DNA from: an uncultured Chitinophaga sp.
GTDB lineage: Bacteria; Bacteroidota; Bacteroidia; Chitinophagales; Chitinophagaceae
Reading direction: 5' to 3'
Length of the DNA stretch: 20,192 nt
NCBI RefSeq assembly: GCF_937874145.1
Contig: NZ_CALNBI010000321.1
Span: 1-20,192, forward strand
The notes below the pieces were generated by a model. It was not told where the DNA came from. It did not search any database and worked only from the letters and a program-made list of their open reading frames with translations. A program made the translations under genes and the position numbers. Shown here piece after piece: positions 1 through 6,336 of the stretch. How positions within the stretch are numbered: the stretch's first letter is position 1; each line of letters starts with the position of its first letter.

Positions 1-195
1 CTGCAGATGTGCCTCCGCGCCGTGAGCCTTGGCACAACAGACACGCTCATCTGCCATCCCGCATCGATGACCCATTACAGCGTTCCGAAAGAACTCCGCG
101 AAAAATACGATATCACCGACGGCCTCATCCGCATGAGCACCGGCCTCGAATCGGTGACCGACATCCTGAACGATCTCGATCAGGCCCTGGCATGA
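1..195 (+). CDS. C-terminal end of a PLP-dependent transsulfuration enzyme (Cys/Met metabolism family)
   Basis: The reading frame is open from the first base of the window and ends at TGA 193-195, so only the last 64 residues are present. The segment SLGTTDTLICHPASMTH and the following ITDGLIRMSTGLE are the C-terminal signature of the cystathionine gamma-synthase / cystathionine beta-lyase / methionine gamma-lyase family. These cytoplasmic enzymes use pyridoxal phosphate to make or break C-S bonds in cysteine and methionine metabolism. The PLP-binding lysine lies outside the window, so the exact reaction cannot be assigned. A GNAT gene follows 14 nt later on the same strand and may be co-transcribed. 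The family call is firm; the substrate is unknown. Confidence 0.88.
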   Translation: MQMCLRAVSLGTTDTLICHPASMTHYSVPKELREKYDITDGLIRMSTGLESVTDILNDLDQALA

Positions 196-209
196 ACTTC
201 TAAAATTCA

Positions 210-659
210 ATGATGATTACAATCCGCAGAGCAGAACGAAAAGATTGTGCCCGCATGATGGAACTGGTGCGCGAACTGGCTTTATACGAAAAAGCGCCGG
301 AACAGGTGACCGTTGCGCTGGACCACTTCGAGGAATCGGGATTCGGGGCAAACCCGGTATGGTGGGCGTTTGTAGCCGAAGAAGATGGTGTTATCGCCGG
401 CATGGCGCTGTACTACATCCGCTACTCCACCTGGAAGGGGCAGCGCATGTACCTCGAAGATATCGTGGTAACCGGCAGCCACCGCGGCAAAGGCATCGGC
501 AAGCTGCTGTTCGACCAGCTGCTGGTGGAAGCGCGGGAGAAGCAATTCTCCGGGATGATGTGGCAGGTGCTGGACTGGAACGAGCCCGCCATTAACTTCT
601 ACAAGAAATACAACGCCAAATTTGATCCGGAATGGCTGAACGCCAACATCGACCTTTGA
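210..659 (+). CDS. GNAT family N-acetyltransferase
   Basis: This 149-residue protein has the size and layout of a single-domain GNAT enzyme, which transfers an acetyl group from acetyl-CoA to an amine. The acetyl-CoA pyrophosphate loop is visible as HRGKGIGKLL at residues 91-100 (R/Q-x-x-G-x-G/A type). It is preceded by the strand YLEDIVV and followed by WNEPAINFYKKY at about 123-134, the usual C-terminal GNAT element. The length and the YLEDIVV strand resemble diamine (spermidine/spermine-type) or thialysine acetyltransferases, but the substrate is an inference. Two ATGs in tandem (210 and 213) could serve as start, differing by one residue. The gene sits 14 nt after the transsulfuration enzyme and ends just before a strong terminator. 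Confidence 0.85.
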   Translation: MMITIRRAERKDCARMMELVRELALYEKAPEQVTVALDHFEESGFGANPVWWAFVAEEDGVIAGMALYYIRYSTWKGQRMYLEDIVVTGSHRGKGIGKLLFDQLLVEAREKQFSGMMWQVLDWNEPAINFYKKYNAKFDPEWLNANIDL

Positions 660-674
660 GGCGTAAGGGCATAA

Positions 675-710
675 AAAAGCGTCCCGGTACTGTGGTGCCG
701 GGACGCTTTT
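675..710. terminator. Bidirectional intrinsic terminator between converging genes
   Basis: Bases 675-690 pair with 695-710 as a 16-bp stem (one G-T wobble, 688/697) around the loop TGTG. The stem starts with AAAA and ends with TTTT, followed by CTTTTTT, so it can stop transcripts from both sides. It lies 15 nt after the GNAT stop on one strand and about 22 nt beyond the lipoprotein stop on the other. Confidence 0.88.
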
Positions 711-732
711 CTTTTTTGTCTGCTGAGTACGA

Positions 733-1122
733 TCACTGTTTCTCGAACACTAATTTCTCTGGCAGCCGGGTTCCGTTGGCAGGGAAAAATCTTCCGATGG
801 TGAAGGATTTTCCGTCTGCCGCCATTTTAAAATAGAATTTTTGGTCGTTGTTGCGGAACAGGATGCTGTCGCCCTCGATCCGGTAAAAATACAAACCGGA
901 TAACACGGGATAGGTGGCATCCTGGGGCATTTGCCGGAACTGGAAATAGAAGCTGTTATCGGCGGGAAGGTCGGTGCTGCCGGGAGGATGATCTTTGAAG
1001 ATGATGGTCTCCTTTTTCTCCGTGTTTTCCAACCAGCGCGGCCCTTCGTCCGAATTGCTTTTTTTGCAGGCCGCCAGCACCGCAAGGGCCAGGAGGCTGC
1101 ATAATACGACGTATTTCCGCAT
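733..1122 (-). CDS. Small putative lipoprotein of unknown function
   Basis: This is a 129-residue protein starting at the ATG at 1122. A longer frame reaches 1155, but the 1122 start puts a clean type II signal peptide at the N-terminus: basic MRK, a hydrophobic core, and a lipobox ending LAAC with the lipidated cysteine at residue 19. The next residues (KKSNSDEG) are polar and contain no obvious domain. The mature part is rich in aromatic residues (FYFQFRQM, LYFYRIEGDSILFR) and probably forms a small beta-rich fold. It would be exported and anchored in the inner or outer membrane. It lies 56 nt downstream of fabD on the same strand and ends at the shared terminator. I recognise no family, and the function is unknown. 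Confidence 0.75.
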   Translation of the reverse strand: MRKYVVLCSLLALAVLAACKKSNSDEGPRWLENTEKKETIIFKDHPPGSTDLPADNSFYFQFRQMPQDATYPVLSGLYFYRIEGDSILFRNNDQKFYFKMAADGKSFTIGRFFPANGTRLPEKLVFEKQ

Positions 1123-1178
1123 AGGGAGTGATTTATACCCGTAAAACGGCCGCACCGTGTTATTAGTTACAGTTCCGT

Positions 1179-2084
1179 TTATTTTACCGCCAGTTCCAGG
1201 GTGTCGGACACGCCGTCTGTAGCCGCAGTTTTATCGATTTTAGCGATGAGGCCCTGCAATACTTTACCGGGGCCTACTTCGGTGAAGCGGGTGGCGCCGT
1301 CGGCCACCATGGCCTGCACGCACTGGGTCCATTTTACGGCGCCGGTGAGCTGGGTGATGAGGTTCTGTTTAATTTCCGCAGGATCGGTCACGGCTTTGGC
1401 CACCACGTTCTGGTAAACGGGGCAGTTGGGCGTGTTGAATGCGATGGATTCGATGGCTGCCTGCAGTTCGGACTGTGCGGGGGCCATAAGGGGCGAGTGG
1501 AAAGCGCCGCCTACGGCGAGTTCCATCACGCGTTTGGCACCTGCTGCCTTGAGGAGTTCCATGGCACGCGCGATACCGGTTTTGGTACCGGAAATCACCA
1601 GCTGGCCGGGACAGTTATAGTTGGCGGGCACTACGGTATCGTCAGTGATAGTGGCGCAGATTTCTTCCACTTTGGCATCGTCGAGCCCGAGAACCACGGC
1701 CATGGTAGACGGCGTGATCTCGCAGGCTTTCTGCATGGCGTTGGCGCGGATGGAAACGAGCTTCAGCGCGTCGGAGAATCCGAGGGCGCCGTTGGCCACG
1801 AGGGCGGAGAATTCGCCGAGGGAGTGGCCGGCCGTCATATCGGGACGGGCGTTTTCCAGGCAGAGGAACCCGATAACGCTGTGCAGGAACACGGCGGGCT
1901 GGGTAACTTTGGTTTGTTTGAGATCGGCTTCGGAACCTTCAAACATCACGTCGGAGATCCGGAATCCGAGCAGGTCGTTGGCTTGCCCGAAGAGATCGCG
2001 GGCTTTGGGGCTTTGTTCGTAAAAAGCCTTGCCCATACCGGTAAATTGTGCTCCCTGACCGGGAAAAACGAATGCGTGCTTCAT
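1179..2084 (-). CDS. fabD: Malonyl-CoA:ACP transacylase FabD
   Basis: This 301-residue protein has the normal family length. It transfers malonyl from malonyl-CoA to acyl carrier protein, supplying the extender unit for type II fatty-acid synthesis in the cytoplasm. Visible landmarks are FPGQGAQ at 7-13 (oxyanion region), the nucleophile motif GHSLG with Ser88, Arg113 in SIRANAM (malonyl carboxylate contact), and His196 in GGAFHSPLM (catalytic partner). All key residues are intact. It stands alone rather than in a fab operon: folE ends upstream at a terminator, and a small lipoprotein follows. A TAnnTTTG -7 box at 2115-2108 supports transcription from its own promoter with a leader of roughly 20 nt. 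Confidence 0.96.
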   Translation of the reverse strand: MKHAFVFPGQGAQFTGMGKAFYEQSPKARDLFGQANDLLGFRISDVMFEGSEADLKQTKVTQPAVFLHSVIGFLCLENARPDMTAGHSLGEFSALVANGALGFSDALKLVSIRANAMQKACEITPSTMAVVLGLDDAKVEEICATITDDTVVPANYNCPGQLVISGTKTGIARAMELLKAAGAKRVMELAVGGAFHSPLMAPAQSELQAAIESIAFNTPNCPVYQNVVAKAVTDPAEIKQNLITQLTGAVKWTQCVQAMVADGATRFTEVGPGKVLQGLIAKIDKTAATDGVSDTLELAVK

Positions 2085-2107
2085 TGATATGCTTAATTAT
2101 CAGATGG

Positions 2108-2115
2108 CAAATATA
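2108..2115 (-). promoter_or_regulatory. Bacteroidota -7 promoter box for fabD
   Basis: The minus strand reads TATATTTG, an exact match to the Bacteroidota -7 consensus TAnnTTTG. It would place the transcript start near 2104, about 20 nt before the fabD ATG. No clear TTTG -33 element is seen at the expected distance. The box directly continues the T-rich tail of the folE terminator. Confidence 0.6.
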
Positions 2116-2118
2116 TAT

Positions 2119-2166
2119 AAAAAATTATGGTTTAACCCAGCTTGCATATAGCCGGGTTAAACCATA
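2119..2166 (-). terminator. Intrinsic terminator after folE
   Basis: Bases 2126-2138 pair perfectly with 2154-2166 (13 bp, TATGGTTTAACCC on one arm). Two further pairs follow beyond an A/C mismatch, around a 9-nt loop. On the minus strand the stem is followed by AATTTTTTATA, a typical U-tract, so it terminates transcripts leaving folE 31 nt after its stop codon. Confidence 0.88.
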
Positions 2167-2197
2167 GGGAAATTGAAATCAATATGGTAGCGTGCTT

Positions 2198-2803
2198 TTA
2201 ACGGCGCCCCATCAGGTCGGACCCGATGAGTTTCATGAATTCGGCGCGGGTGGTACCGTCTTCGAACTGGCCGCTGAAAGCGGAAGTGGTGGTTACGGAG
2301 TTTTGCTTCTGCACGCCCCGCATCATCATGCAAAGGTGCTGCGCCTCGATGACAACGGCCACGCCCTGCGGGTGCAGGGTGTCCTGGATGGCGTCCAGGA
2401 TCTGGTGGGTGAGGCGCTCCTGTACCTGCAGGCGGCGGCTGAAGATGTCCACCACGCGGGCGATCTTGCTCAGGCCGGTGATGAACCCGTTGGGAATATA
2501 CGCCACATGCGCTTTCCCGAAGAAAGGCAGCATATGATGCTCGCACATGGAATACAGTTCGATATCCTTCACGATCACCATTTCGCTGTAAGCTTCGGTG
2601 AATTTGGCGCCGTTCAGCACTTCCTTCGCATCGAGCTGGTAGCCCTGCGTGAGATATTGCATGGCTTTGGCCACGCGCTCAGGCGTTTTCAGCAGTCCTT
2701 CCCGGTCCGGATCTTCACCCAGCAGGGAAATGCTTCCGCGGTAATGCTCTATCAATCCTTCCGTCACCTTTTCGTCGTACAGTTCTTCCTTCTTGTAAGC
2801 CAT
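2198..2803 (-). CDS. folE: GTP cyclohydrolase I FolE
   Basis: This 201-residue protein converts GTP to 7,8-dihydroneopterin triphosphate, the first step toward folate, biopterin and 7-deazaguanine compounds. The zinc ligands are in place: Cys87 and His90 in SMCEHHMLPF, and Cys158 in QHLCMMMRG. LLKTPERVAKA at 37-47 and the C-terminal TRAEFMKLI are also family signatures. The zinc-dependent (IA) form is therefore encoded, rather than the zinc-independent FolE2. It lies 22 nt downstream of the PTPS/QueD-type gene on the same strand, so the next enzyme acting on its product is made from the same transcript. The terminator at 2119-2166 closes the unit. Confidence 0.96.
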   Translation of the reverse strand: MAYKKEELYDEKVTEGLIEHYRGSISLLGEDPDREGLLKTPERVAKAMQYLTQGYQLDAKEVLNGAKFTEAYSEMVIVKDIELYSMCEHHMLPFFGKAHVAYIPNGFITGLSKIARVVDIFSRRLQVQERLTHQILDAIQDTLHPQGVAVVIEAQHLCMMMRGVQKQNSVTTTSAFSGQFEDGTTRAEFMKLIGSDLMGRR

Positions 2804-2825
2804 GGCTTGCAGTATTTTTTATAGG

Positions 2826-3239
2826 TTATTTCCCGCCGTAGTATTCCACGTAGATCTTGGAAGTTTCGTGCAGCTTGATGCAGTGCAGCTGAACGGTTCC
2901 GGGGAGATGTTTTTCGAGTTGTTCCCAGATGGCGATGGCTACGTTCTCGGCGGAGGTGAATTTATCTTTCATGAAATCCACGTCCATATTGAGGTTTTTA
3001 TGGTCCATCTTCTCCACCACCACATCGTTGATCAGGACGCCTAACGTTTTGGCGTTGAATACAAAACCGGTTTCCGGATCAGGTTCTCCCTTCACGGTTA
3101 CATGCAGTTCATAATTGTGCCCGTGCCAGTTGTCGTTGGCGCATTTGCCGAAAACTTCCTGGTTCTGCTCCTTGCTCCACTGCGGATTGTACAACTTGTG
3201 CGCTGCATTAAAATGCTCGACGCGCGTCAGATAAATCAT
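2826..3239 (-). CDS. 6-pyruvoyl-tetrahydropterin synthase / QueD family protein
   Basis: This 137-residue protein starts at ATG 3239; the frame continues upstream, but that extension would run through the promoter. It is a COG0720 enzyme acting on dihydroneopterin triphosphate. Zinc ligands are His14 (FNAAHKL), His39 and His41 (HGHNY). The presumed catalytic Cys33 lies in GKCANDNWHGHNY, giving C-x5-HGH spacing. From memory of the family, C-x5-HGH is typical of biopterin-type PTPS, whereas canonical QueD (queuosine route) has C-x3-HGH, so the product is uncertain. Downstream DHKNLN and the C-terminal LHETSKIYVEY are conserved family elements. It leads a two-gene operon with folE. The overall family call is firm; the pathway (biopterin or preQ0) is open. 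Confidence 0.88.
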   Translation of the reverse strand: MIYLTRVEHFNAAHKLYNPQWSKEQNQEVFGKCANDNWHGHNYELHVTVKGEPDPETGFVFNAKTLGVLINDVVVEKMDHKNLNMDVDFMKDKFTSAENVAIAIWEQLEKHLPGTVQLHCIKLHETSKIYVEYYGGK

Positions 3240-3259
3240 TTGTGTTTGATAAATTTCTG

Positions 3260-3267
3260 CAAAGTTA
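3260..3267 (-). promoter_or_regulatory. -7 promoter box for the PTPS-folE operon
   Basis: The minus strand reads TAACTTTG, an exact TAnnTTTG match. It predicts a transcript start near 3256, about 17 nt before ATG 3239, which supports that start over longer in-frame alternatives. No convincing -33 TTTG is seen. Confidence 0.6.
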
Positions 3268-3286
3268 AAGCAATTCGACGAAAACG

Positions 3287-3294
3287 TACCTTTA
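3287..3294 (+). promoter_or_regulatory. Probable -7 box for mqnB-mqnD
   Basis: TACCTTTA matches TAnnTTTG at 5 of the 6 fixed positions and ends only 4 nt before the mqnB ATG at 3299. If used, the transcript would begin at or within a base or two of the start codon, i.e. a leaderless mRNA. It is back-to-back with the PTPS promoter in a 59-bp divergent gap. Confidence 0.4.
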
Positions 3295-3298
3295 TGGG

Positions 3299-3955
3299 AT
3301 GAAACTGATCGTAGCCGCCGCCACAGAGGCGGAAATCCAGCCCACAACAGCCTGGCTGCAGGAATCGGGAAGAAAGGACGTGGAAATACTCATCACCGGC
3401 ATCGGCGGCTTCAGCACCGCATACGCCCTGGGGAAGCGGCTTTCAGCCAATAAGCCCGCCCTCGTGCTGCAAGCCGGCATCGCCGGCGCCTTCAGCCGGA
3501 AAATCCCCCTGGGCCAGGCCGCCCTGGTGGAAAAAGAATACCTCGCCGACCTCGGCGCGGAAGATAACGGCCAATTCCGCGACCTCTTCCACATCGGGCT
3601 ATGGAAACATGATCAGCACCCGTTTACGCATGATTATTTATTGAATCCGTTTGACAGGGTTCCTGACAGTCTTGCACACCTCCCCCGCCTCACCGGCGTT
3701 TCCGTCAACACCGTCAGCGGCGAAGCCGCCACCATCCAAAGGCTGGAACAGCAATACCAGCCCGGCCTCGAAAGCATGGAAGGCGCCGCGCTGCACTACG
3801 CCTGTTTACTGGAAAATGTCCCCTTTTTGCAATTGCGCACCGTTTCCAATTACGTGGAGCAGCGCGACAAAAGCAACTGGGACATACCCCTGGCCGTGCG
3901 CAACCTCAACGGCCTGCTGCGGCAAACGATCCTTGAATGGAATAACGAACGATAA
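3299..3955 (+). CDS. mqnB: Futalosine hydrolase MqnB
   Basis: This 218-residue protein belongs to the nucleoside phosphorylase/MTA-SAH nucleosidase fold. It opens with the typical MKLIVAAATEAEIQP and has the glycine-rich ITGIGGFSTAYALG (32-45) and LQAGIAGAF (57-65) base/ribose-binding segments. The nucleosidase ESMEGAALHYAC lies near 159-170, where the glutamate contacts the ribose. Generic MTA/SAH nucleosidase is the alternative, but the overall pattern and the adjacent mqnD point to futalosine hydrolase, which releases hypoxanthine from futalosine to give dehypoxanthine futalosine in menaquinone synthesis. It overlaps no neighbour, and mqnD starts 13 nt after its stop, forming a two-gene plus-strand unit inside a mostly minus-strand region. 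Confidence 0.9.
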   Translation: MKLIVAAATEAEIQPTTAWLQESGRKDVEILITGIGGFSTAYALGKRLSANKPALVLQAGIAGAFSRKIPLGQAALVEKEYLADLGAEDNGQFRDLFHIGLWKHDQHPFTHDYLLNPFDRVPDSLAHLPRLTGVSVNTVSGEAATIQRLEQQYQPGLESMEGAALHYACLLENVPFLQLRTVSNYVEQRDKSNWDIPLAVRNLNGLLRQTILEWNNER

Positions 3956-3968
3956 AAAAGAAAGATAT

Positions 3969-4757
3969 ATGCAACTGAGCTTAGGATTTTCGCCCTGCCC
4001 GAACGATACCTTCATCTTCGACGCACTGGTGAATGGCAAGATGGACACGGAGGGATTGCAGTTCGACACCCGGCTGGAAGACGTGGAAACCCTCAACCAA
4101 TGGGCCCTCCAGGGAAAACTGGATATCACCAAACTGAGTTTCGCCGCCGGCCTCCGCGTGGCGGACAAATACCGCCTCCTCAACAGCGGCAGCGCGCTCG
4201 GCCGGGGCTGCGGCCCGCTCCTCATCGCCCGGGAGCCTCTTTCACCCGAACAAATCGCATCCCTGAAAATCGCCATCCCCGGCGAAAACACCACCGCCAA
4301 CCTCCTCTTTTCCATCGCCTACCCCGACGCGAAAAACAAGGAAATCATGGTGTTTTCGGATATCGAACAGGCGGTGATCTCCGGCAGAGCCGACGCCGGC
4401 GTCATCATCCACGAAAACCGCTTCACCTATCAACAGAAAGGCCTCGTGAAAATCACCGACCTCGGCGCCTTCTGGGAAGAAAAAACCGGCCATCCCATCC
4501 CGCTGGGCGGCATCTTCATCCGGAAAGACATCCCGGAGGCCACGGCCCGCAAAGTCGACGGCCTGATCTCCCGGAGCCTGCAGATCGCCTTTTCCAACTA
4601 CCCCACGCTGGCGCCCTACGTCAAGGCGCACGCCCAGGAAATGGACGAACAGGTGATGCGGCAACATATCGAATTGTATGTCAACGACTTCAGCCTGGAT
4701 TTGGGCGAAGATGGGCACAAAGCCATCGAAGTGCTGAAGCAAATGGCCATCGTATAA
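3969..4757 (+). CDS. mqnD: 1,4-dihydroxy-6-naphthoate synthase MqnD
   Basis: This 262-residue protein is a periplasmic-binding-protein-like enzyme that converts cyclic dehypoxanthine futalosine to 1,4-dihydroxy-6-naphthoate, a late step of the futalosine route to menaquinone. Landmarks are SPCPNDTFIF at 8-17, ITKLSFAA at 53-60, GSALGRGCGPLL at 74-85, PGENTTANLLF at 104-114, and VIIHENRF at 145-152, which carries the likely catalytic His148. I chose the ATG at 3969, which gives the standard N-terminus LGFSPCPNDTF. The frame is open further upstream, but only across mqnB. No signal peptide is present, so it is cytoplasmic. It is co-transcribed with mqnB, and a terminator lies 145 nt downstream. 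Confidence 0.95.
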   Translation: MQLSLGFSPCPNDTFIFDALVNGKMDTEGLQFDTRLEDVETLNQWALQGKLDITKLSFAAGLRVADKYRLLNSGSALGRGCGPLLIAREPLSPEQIASLKIAIPGENTTANLLFSIAYPDAKNKEIMVFSDIEQAVISGRADAGVIIHENRFTYQQKGLVKITDLGAFWEEKTGHPIPLGGIFIRKDIPEATARKVDGLISRSLQIAFSNYPTLAPYVKAHAQEMDEQVMRQHIELYVNDFSLDLGEDGHKAIEVLKQMAIV

Positions 4758-4902
4758 AAAGCAGGACGCGGTTAGTACGGTTACAGTACGGTATCCCTAC
4801 TAAGTCCCTGCTGAGCGGGTACCATGTATTGGGTGTAAACCTATTTTAGGACGTGCCCCTTTTGTCATGGGCATGACAAGCCGGGCCAGCAGACAAAACA
4901 AC
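4758..4902. other. Non-coding stretch with a short direct repeat and a dyad
   Basis: No gene is visible between the mqnD stop and the terminator. The stretch contains a direct repeat AGTACGGT at 4774-4781 and 4785-4792 (11-bp period). It also contains an interrupted palindrome TTGTCATG-GG-CATGACAA at 4862-4879. As it lies between the 3' ends of converging genes, a regulatory role is not obvious. Confidence 0.45.
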
Positions 4903-4935
4903 AAGGCGCATACTCCCTCGGGAGCATGCGCCTTT
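4903..4935. terminator. Bidirectional terminator between mqnD and the photolyase gene
   Basis: AAGGCGCAT (4903-4911) pairs with ATGCGCCTT (4926-4934). After an A/C mismatch, CTCC (4913-4916) pairs with GGAG (4921-4924) around the loop CTCG. T-residues flank both sides only weakly, so efficiency is uncertain, but the stem is strong and lies between two converging 3' ends. Confidence 0.7.
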
Positions 4936-4951
4936 GCTTATGCCGGCGGCC

Positions 4952-6250
4952 TTAGGGCTTCAGGGCTTTCCCGTAGACTTCCAGCGCCCGTTTCCGGGCC
5001 ATTTCATGATTTACAATGGGTTGCACGTATTGAAGCCCGTCGATTTCCGGGACCCAACGGCGGATATATTTCCCTTCCTTGTCGAATTTCTGCGCCTGCA
5101 AAGTGGGGTTGAACACCCGGAAATACGGCGCCGCATCGCAGCCGGAGCCCGCCGCCCATTGCCAGCCGCCGTTGTTGGCGGCCAGGTCGTAATCCAGGAG
5201 CTTTTTGGCAAAATAAGCCTCGCCCCAGCGCCAATCGATCAGCAGGTGCTTCGTCAGAAAGCTCGCCACCACCATCCGCACGCGGTTGTGCATGAAGCCG
5301 GTTTCGTTCAGTTCGCGCATGCCCGCATCCACGATCGGGTAGCCCGTTTGCCCCTCGCACCAGGCAAAGAACTCGCGCTCATTGTTCCGCCACTGGATCT
5401 TGTCGTATTCTTTCCGGAACGATGTATGCACCACGTCCGGGAAATGCCAGAGAATCATCTGGTAAAATTCCCGCCAGATCAGCTCGTTCAAAAAAGTCTC
5501 GTTCAATTGCATGGCCCGGCGCGCCAGTTCGCGGATGCTCACCGTACCAAAACGCAGGTGTACGCTCAGCCGGCTGGTGCCGTGCAAGGCAGGATAGTCG
5601 CGGGTTTTATCGTAGTGCTTTATCAGCGCGTCTTCCGGATCAGGCGGCGGAAAATCGTGGCGGGTGGTCTCGAATCCGATATCAGGGAGCGCGGGAACAG
5701 GGCGCTCATCCTGCAGGTGGAAATGTTTAAAATACTGTTCCGTAGGATAAGATTTGAGAAAAAACGGCTCCAGCGCTGCTTTCCATTTGCGGCTGTACGG
5801 CGTGAACACCGTATAGGGCGCACCGTTATCTTTCAACACTTCCCCCTTTTCGAAAATCACCTGGTCTTTATACGTAGTAAACCCGATCCCCTGCCTGCCC
5901 AATTGCGCCGCCATGGATTCATCGCGCTGACGGGCGTAGGGCTCGTAGTCATGGTTGGCGTATACACGGGCTACCTCGTACACCTCCGTGAAATGACGGA
6001 ACGCCGCGGCTGGCGTACCATAGAACACATGCATCGTGCTTCCCATCGTCAACAATTTCACCTGCATCCCGGCAAGCGCATCGTGAATGAACTGCAGCCT
6101 GCGGTCGGCGCGGTCTTCCAGGTCGTCGAGGATATCGGTATCGAAAATAAAAACGGGCACAACGGGGAACCCGCTGCGGAGCGCGTGATACAATGCCGCA
6201 TGGTCGTGCAGCCGAAGGTCCCGGCGGAACCAGCAGATAACTACTTTCAT
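4952..6250 (-). CDS. phr: Deoxyribodipyrimidine photolyase / cryptochrome family, class I-like
   Basis: This 432-residue flavoprotein would repair UV-induced pyrimidine dimers in blue light. The start at ATG 6250 gives MKVVICWFRRDLRLHDH, the standard photolyase N-terminus; a short in-frame extension lacks homology-like sequence. The N-terminal half (to about 130) is the antenna domain, and the C-terminal half binds FAD. FAD-domain landmarks are TSRLSVHLRFG (225-235), NELIWREFY (255-263), MRELNETGFMHNR (311-323), and DYDLAANNGGWQWAAGSG (353-370) with its conserved tryptophans, then CDAAPYFRVFNP and KYIRRWVPE. The N-N-G-G-W-Q-W pattern matches class I CPD photolyases. A signalling cryptochrome cannot be excluded. 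It lies 86 nt downstream of the GT10 gene and may share its transcript; a weak -7 box TATATTCG lies at 6290-6283. Confidence 0.92.
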   Translation of the reverse strand: MKVVICWFRRDLRLHDHAALYHALRSGFPVVPVFIFDTDILDDLEDRADRRLQFIHDALAGMQVKLLTMGSTMHVFYGTPAAAFRHFTEVYEVARVYANHDYEPYARQRDESMAAQLGRQGIGFTTYKDQVIFEKGEVLKDNGAPYTVFTPYSRKWKAALEPFFLKSYPTEQYFKHFHLQDERPVPALPDIGFETTRHDFPPPDPEDALIKHYDKTRDYPALHGTSRLSVHLRFGTVSIRELARRAMQLNETFLNELIWREFYQMILWHFPDVVHTSFRKEYDKIQWRNNEREFFAWCEGQTGYPIVDAGMRELNETGFMHNRVRMVVASFLTKHLLIDWRWGEAYFAKKLLDYDLAANNGGWQWAAGSGCDAAPYFRVFNPTLQAQKFDKEGKYIRRWVPEIDGLQYVQPIVNHEMARKRALEVYGKALKP

Positions 6251-6282
6251 ATACTCGGTTTCATTCCCGGTTGCTTGAAACA

Positions 6283-6290
6283 CGAATATA
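6283..6290 (-). promoter_or_regulatory. Weak -7 box candidate for the photolyase gene
   Basis: The minus strand reads TATATTCG, one mismatch from TAnnTTTG. It would start transcription about 30 nt before ATG 6250. A single mismatch in an AT-rich gap is only suggestive. Confidence 0.3.
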
Positions 6291-6336
6291 CGGCGATAAT
6301 CACCATACAGATTTCAACACGAAAAGGCAACGGCTA

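Noticed and set aside
1..6. CTGCAG (PstI site) at the very first base as a cloning junction
   Set aside because: A six-base site at the edge can be chance; the reading frame through it is a normal gene and no vector sequence is seen.
4862..4879. The palindrome as an FNR/CRP-type operator
   Set aside because: It lies downstream of both neighbouring genes, with no promoter or start nearby, and the half-sites do not match the FNR or CRP consensus.
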